Made by a program: the position numbers and the translations under genes
The notes under the pieces: model-generated
Database searches by the model: none
Seen by the model: only the letters and a program-made list of their open reading frames with translations
Told to the model about the DNA's origin: nothing
Part shown: piece after piece, positions 33,119 through 40,127 of the stretch
How the letters are laid out: each line of letters begins with the position of its first letter
Position numbering within the stretch: the stretch's first letter is position 1
NCBI GenBank assembly: GCA_030684935.1
Contig: JAUXXH010000016.1
Location: 29,190-93,189, forward strand
DNA: 64,000 nt
Direction: 5' to 3'
Source: Pseudolabrys sp.
GTDB taxonomy: Bacteria; Pseudomonadota; Alphaproteobacteria; Rhizobiales; Xanthobacteraceae

Positions 33119-34133
33119 GGTCTACAGTTCCGTTCTCGTCATTTGTCCTGGCAATGCTGTTACCGCGGGGCCGGAGGCGCTGCATCAATTGGTTGCAGAA
33201 CTCAATGGTTTCGGCAAGCCAGCCGCCATCGTTTATCACCCGTTTGACCGGCAGTTTGCCGTGCCCGAGCCATACCGGAAATACGACACTCCCGTCGGCC
33301 GCTATGCTGACGAGGCTGGTACGCTGATCATATTTCCGGAGATATTTCCCACGCTGGCTCTGCGGGTCCGGCATGCGCGCGCCGCGATCTGGTGGATGTC
33401 GGTGAACAATTATACATGCGTGCGATACGAGAGCGTCCTGCGCGACAAGATACGCTACACCCGAAATCTTCTTCTGGGGCGCCGACCGTGGCGCGGCATG
33501 TCGGCGCTGCGCAGCCTCAAGCACTTCGCGCAAAGCCATTATGCCGAATCATTTCTGGCGGGGTACGGCATCAAGGCTGCTCCGCTGTCGGACCCGATCC
33601 CTGTCTATCTCGAGCCGGAATATCTTGAGGCGCTTGCGCAACGTTCGCCGACTCCGCGTAAGGATATTATCCTCTACAATCCTACCAAAGGAGCCAAGGT
33701 AACGGCGCGCTTGCGGGAGGCTTTTCCGCAATGGCAATTTCGGCCCTTGCGCGGGCTCAATCGCGTGGAATTGGCGGAGGCCTTCCTGGGCGCCAAGGTA
33801 TATATCGATTTCGGGCATCATCCGGGGAAAGACCGATTGCCACGCGAGGCGGCCATTCATGGTTGCTGCGTGATGACGGGCCGCAATGGATCGGCCGCCG
33901 ATTCGATCGATGTGCCTATTCCCGAACGGTACAAGTTCGATCCCCGCGCCGGCGATTTCGTCAGCCGGTTTGAAGCACTGGTCAGCGAGATTTTCCGGGA
34001 CTTCGAATCTTGCAGCCAGGAATTCAGCGGCTATCGAGACATCATTCGACGGGAACCTGAGACATACCGCAATCAGGTCAAAGCGCTCATCGATGAGGTT
34101 TCGCCCCAGCCCGCCGGTCGTTCAGGCGGATAG
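33117..34133 (+). CDS. Hypothetical glycosyltransferase-like protein, surface polysaccharide region
   Basis: 338 residues from ATG 33117; an in-frame TTG lies at 33108. The layout (VLVICPGNAVTAGPEALHQLVAEL at the start, a middle linker, then IILYNPTKGAKVTARL, FIDFG-like VYIDFGHHPGKDRLPREAA and GCCVMTGRNG) resembles a GT-B fold with a sugar-nucleotide half at the C-terminus. Similar proteins occur in capsule and O-antigen clusters. The divergent O-antigen ligase supports a role in surface polysaccharide. No catalytic residues can be named with confidence. Confidence 0.65.
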   Translation: MVYSSVLVICPGNAVTAGPEALHQLVAELNGFGKPAAIVYHPFDRQFAVPEPYRKYDTPVGRYADEAGTLIIFPEIFPTLALRVRHARAAIWWMSVNNYTCVRYESVLRDKIRYTRNLLLGRRPWRGMSALRSLKHFAQSHYAESFLAGYGIKAAPLSDPIPVYLEPEYLEALAQRSPTPRKDIILYNPTKGAKVTARLREAFPQWQFRPLRGLNRVELAEAFLGAKVYIDFGHHPGKDRLPREAAIHGCCVMTGRNGSAADSIDVPIPERYKFDPRAGDFVSRFEALVSEIFRDFESCSQEFSGYRDIIRREPETYRNQVKALIDEVSPQPAGRSGG

Positions 34134-34164
34134 GCGCGGGACTTCTTCGCTTGTCGTGGCGTGG

Positions 34165-35424
34165 CTAGCGGGGTGTGCGCCGCATCATGTCCATCAGGGC
34201 ATCGACGCAGGCGTCGGCGAAGGCCGCGTCGTTGATGTGGTGGGGCAGGTCGACAATCTTGTCATCTGACAGGTAACGCCGCAGCGCGTTGCGCCAGGCG
34301 CGGTCGGTGTCCGGTTGCGTCCAGGGACCGGTGGCGCGGCCGGCGAGATCGTGCGCTGTACGGCCGGCCAACTGGCTCCAGCCACCCGTCGGCACCAGCA
34401 CGCGCACCGGGCCCTTGGCCGCGGCCAGCCGCTCGCCCATCAATTGGCCGAGCGCGGCGCATTCCGCGGCGTTGGTGCGCATCAGCAGGATCTCGACGTT
34501 GTATTGAAAGAATTCGCGGTCGCGATACTTCTCCGGCACGCCGCCGACCCACCAGTTGGTGAAGTCGAGGCAGCCCGGCACCACGACCTGCGGAATTCCT
34601 GCCGCGCTGGCCGCGGTCAGGCGCGTGTCGCCGGCGCTGTAGACGCCGCCGGTCAGGCTGTCGGTCAGTTCCGACGTCGTCAGGTCGATGACGCCGGCCA
34701 GTTCGCCGCGCGCCGCCAGCGACTCCAGCGCCCGGCCGCCGGGTCCGGAGGCGTGGAAATGGATCACCTCGAAGCCGTCCTGCTCCAGCCGTGCGGTGAT
34801 GCGATCGACCGCCGGCTGGGTATTGCCGAACGAGGAAACGCCGATCAGCGGCGGCGGCGATGCCGCGTCCGGGCGGTGCCGCTGCGCGCGATAGGCCGCC
34901 GCCATGCCGGCCATGGCGGAAGCGGCGTTCGTAATGGCGGCGCGGGTGACGCGGTTGAGCGAGATGTCGCCGATGGTCGGAAACATGGCGATGTCGCTTT
35001 CGGCCACATACCACTGCACCGCGGCGGTCGCCGCTACCGGCGTCACCATCGCCTTGGGCAGGCCGACGGCCAGTTGCCGCATCACCGCGCAGAAGATGGT
35101 CGAGCCGTTGGCGCCGCCGAGGCCAATGATGCCGTCGAGCTTGCTGGCCTTCGCCTCGGCGCCGACCAGCGCCATGCCGCCTTTGATCATGGTCTGCGCC
35201 GCGTCGGCGCGGGATAGTTTGGCCAGCGCGTCCCAGGCGATGCCGGAGGCCTGCGCCACAGTTTCGGCCCCCACGTCCGCAAAGTCATGGCCGTGCGGCC
35301 GCAGCGACAGATCGACCAGCCACGGCACGGCGCCGGCCTCGCGCAGCGCGTCGCACAGAAAGCGTACCGACTCATGCTTGCTGTCGAGCGTGGCGAGGAC
35401 CGCGACGGTCGGCGCGTCCGCCAT
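34165..35424 (-). CDS. Tm-1-like ATP-binding domain protein (UPF0261)
   Basis: 419 residues. VAVLATLDSKHESVRFL at the N-terminus, GGANGSTIFCAVM, then SFGNTQPAVDRI, HFHASGPGGRALE and the C-terminal LVPTGGWSQL follow the UPF0261 family. The family shares the N-terminal domain of tomato Tm-1, an inhibitor of tomato mosaic virus replication; the bacterial role is unknown. It starts directly after the TIM-barrel gene stop (35425), so the two are co-translated. Confidence 0.9.
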   Translation of the reverse strand: MADAPTVAVLATLDSKHESVRFLCDALREAGAVPWLVDLSLRPHGHDFADVGAETVAQASGIAWDALAKLSRADAAQTMIKGGMALVGAEAKASKLDGIIGLGGANGSTIFCAVMRQLAVGLPKAMVTPVAATAAVQWYVAESDIAMFPTIGDISLNRVTRAAITNAASAMAGMAAAYRAQRHRPDAASPPPLIGVSSFGNTQPAVDRITARLEQDGFEVIHFHASGPGGRALESLAARGELAGVIDLTTSELTDSLTGGVYSAGDTRLTAASAAGIPQVVVPGCLDFTNWWVGGVPEKYRDREFFQYNVEILLMRTNAAECAALGQLMGERLAAAKGPVRVLVPTGGWSQLAGRTAHDLAGRATGPWTQPDTDRAWRNALRRYLSDDKIVDLPHHINDAAFADACVDALMDMMRRTPR

Positions 35425-36273
35425 TTAGCGTGCCTCCGGCAACCTGACCGCCTTGAAGGCGCGGGTCGCCGCGGTTACGGAAGTCTCGATCGGGAAGCGC
35501 TCGGCCGACGAGCCGCCGACATAGCCGTCGAGCCGCGGCTCGGCGGTGAGGAAGCCGGCGAAATCCTCCGGCGTCTCGATGGCGCCGCCGTGGCAGGTGA
35601 CGATGCGGTCGGCATATTTGTCCGCCAGCGCGTCGATGACCGCGCGCACCCGCGCCACCGAGGCGTCGCGGTCCAGCACTGTCTGCGAGCCGATGGTGCC
35701 GCCCGAACTGTTGCCGAAATGGACGATGATGTTGTCGACACCGGCTTCCGCCATGGCCAGCGCCTCCGCCGGCGAGGTGCAGAACGCCTTGGTGAACAGG
35801 CCCATGCGCGACGCCTCGCCGAGCACGGCGACCTCGCGGCCAAAGCCCATGCCGGTCTCTTCGAGATCGCTGCGGAATTTTCCGTCGATCAGCGCCACGG
35901 TCGGGCAGTTCATGACGCCGTCATAGCCGGCGTCGGCGATCTGGCGCAGGAAGCGCGTCATGTCGCGGCTCGGATCGACGCAGAGCAGCCCGGCGATCAG
36001 CGGGGTATCGCGCACCACATTGATCAGCGCGCGCTCGCCCAGTTCCAGCGTCAGCGCATTGGCGTCGCAGATCGGCAGGTAGCCGGCCATCGAGCTCAGG
36101 CCCTGCATGCGGAAATAGGCCAGGCAATGGGTGGTGATCAGGTCGGCGCCGCCGCGCGCCGCCATCTTCGCGGTGATGCCGGAGCCGCACAACGCGTCAT
36201 AGACCGCGACCTTCGCGTCGCGCTGCGCCGTCAGCCGCGCCCTGATGGCCGCGCGATCGAACTTCCCCGCCAC
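35425..36273 (-). CDS. Phosphoenolpyruvate hydrolase/TIM-barrel family protein
   Basis: About 282 residues from GTG 36273 with a GGGGGAG box eight bases upstream. It is the TIM-barrel family annotated as PEP hydrolase-like: VYDALCGSGITAKMAARGGADLI, NCPTVALIDGKFR, and VHFGNSSGGTIGS then CHGGAIETPEDF. It corresponds to the C-terminal barrel of plant Tm-1, so this operon holds as two genes what the plant has as one. The frame is open to 36330. The substrate is unknown. Confidence 0.88.
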   Translation of the reverse strand: MAGKFDRAAIRARLTAQRDAKVAVYDALCGSGITAKMAARGGADLITTHCLAYFRMQGLSSMAGYLPICDANALTLELGERALINVVRDTPLIAGLLCVDPSRDMTRFLRQIADAGYDGVMNCPTVALIDGKFRSDLEETGMGFGREVAVLGEASRMGLFTKAFCTSPAEALAMAEAGVDNIIVHFGNSSGGTIGSQTVLDRDASVARVRAVIDALADKYADRIVTCHGGAIETPEDFAGFLTAEPRLDGYVGGSSAERFPIETSVTAATRAFKAVRLPEAR

Positions 36274-36380
36274 GCTGTTCTCCCCCGTCGATGCCCGATG
36301 GTGCCCCGGGCTACCGCTCGTGACTAGCATTCCGCGGCCGGATTGGCCAAGGTCGGTGAAATTTCGCGACGGGGGGACGG

Positions 36381-36821
36381 GTGCGCGTCTTTATCGAGAA
36401 CGAGGCCGGCTCTCGCGCCAAGAACATCTATGACGACCGCAGCCTGGTCTTTCAGCGCACGGTCGAGGTCTCGCGCGCCTATCCTTTCCCCTACGGTTTC
36501 GTCATCGGCACCCGCAGCGGCGACGGCGATTGCGTTGACTGCTTCGTGCTGACCGGCAAAGGACTGCCGTCCGGTTCGACCGTGGAGTGTGATGTTGTCG
36601 GCCTGCTCGAGCAGGTCGAGGACGGCGAGGTCGATCACAAGGTGCTGGCGGTGCTTGCCGGCGAGACCGCCACGCTCGATGACGCATTGGCGGCCAAGCT
36701 GAGAGATTTCGTCCGCGGCGTGTTCGCCCATGTGCCCGGCAAGCGCATGGAGATCGGCCGGCTGCTCGGGCGTGCCGAGGCCGAAGCCTACATTCGAGCC
36801 TGTCCCGATAACACGCCGTAA
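36381..36821 (+). CDS. Divergent inorganic pyrophosphatase
   Basis: 146 residues from GTG 36381, shorter than E. coli Ppa (about 176). The metal-binding DGDxxD motif is kept (DGDCVDCF), as is the tyrosine pair in AYPFPYGFV. Other family positions have changed: the usual KYE becomes IYD, and the Tyr-Lys near the C-terminus is not obvious. It may hydrolyse pyrophosphate weakly or act on another phosphoanhydride. Ends three bases before the convergent exoD stop. Confidence 0.75.
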   Translation: MRVFIENEAGSRAKNIYDDRSLVFQRTVEVSRAYPFPYGFVIGTRSGDGDCVDCFVLTGKGLPSGSTVECDVVGLLEQVEDGEVDHKVLAVLAGETATLDDALAAKLRDFVRGVFAHVPGKRMEIGRLLGRAEAEAYIRACPDNTP

Positions 36822-36824
36822 CGA

Positions 36825-37373
36825 TCAGAAAATAAGCACCAGCGCCAGCACGACAGCGCCGACCGTCAGCACCAGTGAGATAAGCCCCAGCAGCCCGTCC
36901 TGGGCCGTGAGCGCCAAAGCCAGCAGGAAAATGCCGCTGGCCAGAATGGTGCTGGTCATGGGCACGATTTCGAGTGGCGGCATCGCCAAAGCCAGGACAA
37001 TGCAGGGGATGACCAGCAGCAGGCTGAACGGCCGGTGCGTCAGAAACACCATGCGGCGGCTGGTGATGCGGTCGACGAAGCGGGCGGCCGGCTTCAGCTT
37101 TTTGGCCACCGCGTTCAACCGGGACCGCCGCAGCGTCCGCTGGCGAACGAATTCGGGCAGCCAGACCTTGCTGTTGCCGAACACCATTTGCGCCGCCACC
37201 AGCACAATGATGATGGCACCTGTCGTCGGCGCGCCCGGGATGCCGCTCAGCGGCGTGATCAGGATCAGGCTCGGCACCAGCAGCAGCGGGCCGAACGAGC
37301 GGGAGCCGAGAGCGTCGGTCAGGTCGCCGACCGACACGGTGGCGCTCTTTCCCGCGCCCTGTATCGTGCGCAA
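36825..37373 (-). CDS. exoD: ExoD family exopolysaccharide synthesis protein
   Basis: About 182 residues. SVGDLTDALGSRSFGPLLLVPSLI then LSGIPGAPTTGAII, FVDRITSRRMVFLTHRP, and four to five hydrophobic helices follow ExoD, needed for exopolysaccharide production in Sinorhizobium. No ATG or GTG is available; TTG 37373 is the best start, although the frame is open about 110 bases further and the true start may lie there. Confidence 0.82.
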   Translation of the reverse strand: MRTIQGAGKSATVSVGDLTDALGSRSFGPLLLVPSLILITPLSGIPGAPTTGAIIIVLVAAQMVFGNSKVWLPEFVRQRTLRRSRLNAVAKKLKPAARFVDRITSRRMVFLTHRPFSLLLVIPCIVLALAMPPLEIVPMTSTILASGIFLLALALTAQDGLLGLISLVLTVGAVVLALVLIF

Positions 37374-37606
37374 GATGGCCGTGAGCGTCCTGGGCGGGCT
37401 GCGATTTGGCAGGGCTTTTCTCTTGCAGTGGGATGGGTGTGACTTCGATAAGATCGCCAGGCGGCCGCGGTTCCATCTACCCGCTCAAGTCACGGCGCTG
37501 TGACTATTTGACACCCGGGTGGCCTTGACCGATTTTGCGGGGCCACGCGTTGTGTCCCTCATATCCGGCATTCCGGCGCCGGATCTGCGTGCAGACGGGG
37601 GAATTC

Positions 37607-38374
37607 ATGTTTGGGCCGGGCCTTGACCCGTACTGCGGACCGGCGCCCCTCCCGGGCGAGGTCCTCTGGCAGTGGAATATGGACCCCGTGCTGCTGTCCG
37701 CGATGGCCGTGACGGCCGGCGCCCATGCCATCTTGCTGCGCAATGCCGGCGAATGGCGCGGCAAGCGGACCCTCTATGCCGCCTTGTGGCTCCTGCTGGC
37801 GGCCTTGTTCATCTCGCCGTTGTGCGCACTGTCGTCGGCATTGTTCTCAGTCAGGGTCGCGCATCACGTGGTGCTGATCGCGGTCGCCGCGCCGATCCTC
37901 GTGCTGTCGCTGCCCGACCGCTGGCGCGCCTGGCCGCAATCGCGCGGTATGCTGGGCCTCATATTCACGCTCCATGTCGCAGTCGTCTGGCTGTGGCATG
38001 CGCCGGCGCCCTATGCGGCGGCGATGGCGAACGACCTCGTGTTCTGGGCCATGCAGCTCAGCCTGATCATCTCGGCGGTGGCGCTGTGGCTGGCGGTGCT
38101 GTCACCGGCGGCGCCGTTCGGCTACGCGCTGACGCTGCTTTTAGGTTCGGTCATCCAGATGGGCCTGCTTGGCGCCGTGATCACCTTCGCGCGCGTGCCG
38201 CTCTATCTGCCGCACTTCGGCACCACCGATCCGTTCGGGCTGAGCGCGCTGTCCGACCAGCAACTGGCCGGACTGATCATGTGGGTGCCGGCAACCCTGC
38301 CGTATCTCGGCGCCGCCTTGCTGCTGATCGGCCGTGGCATCGCGAATACACCGGCCGCCGGCCGCGCATCATGA
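37607..38374 (+). CDS. ctaG: Cytochrome c oxidase assembly protein, CtaG (caa3) type
   Basis: 255 residues, seven transmembrane helices. MFGPGLDPYCGPAP then WQWNMDPV is typical, with histidines in RVAHHVVLIAVAAP and VVWLWHAPAPY thought to handle copper. It helps insert copper into oxidase subunit I. ATG 37607 matches the N-terminus of relatives. It opens the cox operon and overlaps the CopD-like gene by four bases (ATGA). Confidence 0.9.
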   Translation: MFGPGLDPYCGPAPLPGEVLWQWNMDPVLLSAMAVTAGAHAILLRNAGEWRGKRTLYAALWLLLAALFISPLCALSSALFSVRVAHHVVLIAVAAPILVLSLPDRWRAWPQSRGMLGLIFTLHVAVVWLWHAPAPYAAAMANDLVFWAMQLSLIISAVALWLAVLSPAAPFGYALTLLLGSVIQMGLLGAVITFARVPLYLPHFGTTDPFGLSALSDQQLAGLIMWVPATLPYLGAALLLIGRGIANTPAAGRAS

Positions 38375-38865
38375 TCGCCTGGACCAAGGCGATCCACATC
38401 GCGGCGCTGATGGTGTGGTGCGCCGGGCTGCTGGTGCTGCCGAGTATCTATGCGCAGCGGAAAGCGCTGCGCGGCCCATCGCTGCACGAACTGCATCGCT
38501 TCGCCCGCGCCGTCTTCATCAACGTCACGTCGCCGGCGGCATTTCTCACGGTAATCGCCGGCACGGCGCTGATATTCCTGCGCGACGTTTTCACCGTCTG
38601 GATGGCGTTCAAGCTGGTGGCAGTCGGCGCGCTGGCCGTGCTGCACATGCGGCAGGGCTACGTCCTGCTCGCGGTCTTCGAACCGGGCCGCAGCTATGCG
38701 ATCTGGCGCCAGATCCTCGCGACGACCGTCACCCTGGGCGTGATCGGCGTCATTCTCTGGCTGGTGCTGGCCAAGCCGCCCATCGCAACCGCGCAGCTGC
38801 CGGACTGGCTGCTGACTCCGGGCGGGCTTCAGTCCTTGCTCGAAACCATGATGCCGATGCCATGA
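38371..38865 (+). CDS. CopD-like membrane protein of the cytochrome oxidase operon
   Basis: 164 residues, four transmembrane helices. WTKAIHIAALMVWCAGLLVLP and LHRFARAVFINVTSPAAFLTVIAG resemble the CopD/DUF2269-type fold, with histidines in the first helix that could bind copper or heme. It overlaps ctaG by four bases and its 3' end overlaps the convergent DUF2231 gene by 37 bases. Its role in oxidase assembly is inferred from position. Confidence 0.75.
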   Translation: MIAWTKAIHIAALMVWCAGLLVLPSIYAQRKALRGPSLHELHRFARAVFINVTSPAAFLTVIAGTALIFLRDVFTVWMAFKLVAVGALAVLHMRQGYVLLAVFEPGRSYAIWRQILATTVTLGVIGVILWLVLAKPPIATAQLPDWLLTPGGLQSLLETMMPMP

Positions 38866-39341
38866 TCGAACACCAGCTTGCCGCCGTGCCAGCCGGCGAT
38901 GCCCACGAACAGGCTGGCCAGCGCCGACAGGCCGAGGCCGAGCGGCAATACCACGGCCTCGGCATCGCCGGCGAAGCGCACGCCCCAGTTCAGGCCGGCG
39001 ATGGACAGCATCGTGATCGCGGCGACGGCATGATTCCAGCTCGCCGCGCGCACGCGTATGCCGGGCACCAGCAGCAATTCGGCGGTGCCGGCGATGCTGG
39101 CGCCGATGCCGAGGAAGAACGCGAAACCGCTCGCCCACAGCGCGGCGCGGGTCCAGAACGGATCGGCCGTGTACCAGTAGAAAATGTCGGCGCCGAGGGT
39201 GGAGATCACCAGCGCGATCGGGAAGGTCACCATCATCGCGTGGATCGGATGGCCAGCGACGGCAATGGTCGAGCCGAGGTCGTGCTTGTTGACCTCCTCC
39301 ATGACGGGGCTGACGGCGGGTTTGGCATCCGGGTTCGCCAT
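38829..39341 (-). CDS. DUF2231 domain membrane protein
   Basis: 170 residues, four transmembrane helices. AVAGHPIHAMMVTFPIALVIS holds the conserved HPIH of DUF2231, and the C-terminal GWHGGKLVFDHGIG is also typical. Function unknown; DUF2231 proteins often accompany oxidases and may bind heme. It lies in antisense orientation between the CopD-like gene and coxB, splitting the cox operon. Confidence 0.88.
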   Translation of the reverse strand: MANPDAKPAVSPVMEEVNKHDLGSTIAVAGHPIHAMMVTFPIALVISTLGADIFYWYTADPFWTRAALWASGFAFFLGIGASIAGTAELLLVPGIRVRAASWNHAVAAITMLSIAGLNWGVRFAGDAEAVVLPLGLGLSALASLFVGIAGWHGGKLVFDHGIGIMVSSKD

Positions 39342-39413
39342 GAATGCGGTCGCTTTCTCGGTTCGGGCGTTGCGCTGCGATTGGAGGCAACGCGCCCGCG
39401 CGGCAATTGGTTC

Positions 39414-40127
39414 GTGCGGCCGACTATCGCATGCGGGCTGGCGGCTCTGCTATCGGGCTGTTCGGGTCCGTTGTCGACCCTCGACACCGCCGGGCCTGCC
39501 GCCGCCTCGATCGCCACACTGTGGTGGGTGATGCTGATCGGCGCGACGCTGATCTTTCTGTTCGTCATGGCCCTGCTGGCGCTGGTCTTCATCCGGCCGG
39601 GCATCGGGCGCGGCACACCGGCGTCGTGGTGGCTGGTCGGCGGCGGACTGGCGTTTCCGGCCGTGGTCCTGACGCCGCTGCTCATCTATGCGCTGTGGGC
39701 CGGCGAGCGGCTGTTTCCGACCGGCGACCCCGCCGTCGCGCAAGTCGACGTCGTGGCGCGGCAGTGGGAGTGGAATTTCACCTACCGTAATGCCGCGGGC
39801 GCGCCGGTGCAGTCCTCCAATACCCTGCATATCCAGGCCGGCCAGCCGGTGCAGCTCAACATCACCAGCGCCGATGTCATTCACAGCTTCTGGGTGCCGC
39901 GCCTGGCCGGCAAGATCGATGCGATCCCCGGCCACGTCACGGTGCTGCAGCTCAAGGCCGACGCGCCGGGCCTCTACCGCGGCATCTGCGCCGAGTTCTG
40001 CGGCACCGCGCACCTTGAGATGCAGTTCGCATTGCAGGCCCATGCGGCGGAAGATTTCAATGCCGTGCTCGGCGGCCTGCCGCCGGCCGCCGCGCCGGAC
40101 GTCAATGCACCAAGGGGACGTCCGTGA
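39414..40127 (+). CDS. coxB: Cytochrome c oxidase subunit II, lipoprotein form
   Basis: About 237 residues. The N-terminus ends in a lipobox (LLSGC), then two transmembrane helices and a periplasmic cupredoxin domain. The CuA motif CxExCGxxHxxM is complete (CAEFCGTAHLEM), as is the DVIHSFWVP histidine and the aromatic patch QWEWNFTY. It accepts electrons from cytochrome c. Start is uncertain: GTG 39414 or TTG 39381; neither has a strong ribosome binding site. It overlaps subunit I by four bases. Confidence 0.92.
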   Translation: MRPTIACGLAALLSGCSGPLSTLDTAGPAAASIATLWWVMLIGATLIFLFVMALLALVFIRPGIGRGTPASWWLVGGGLAFPAVVLTPLLIYALWAGERLFPTGDPAVAQVDVVARQWEWNFTYRNAAGAPVQSSNTLHIQAGQPVQLNITSADVIHSFWVPRLAGKIDAIPGHVTVLQLKADAPGLYRGICAEFCGTAHLEMQFALQAHAAEDFNAVLGGLPPAAAPDVNAPRGRP

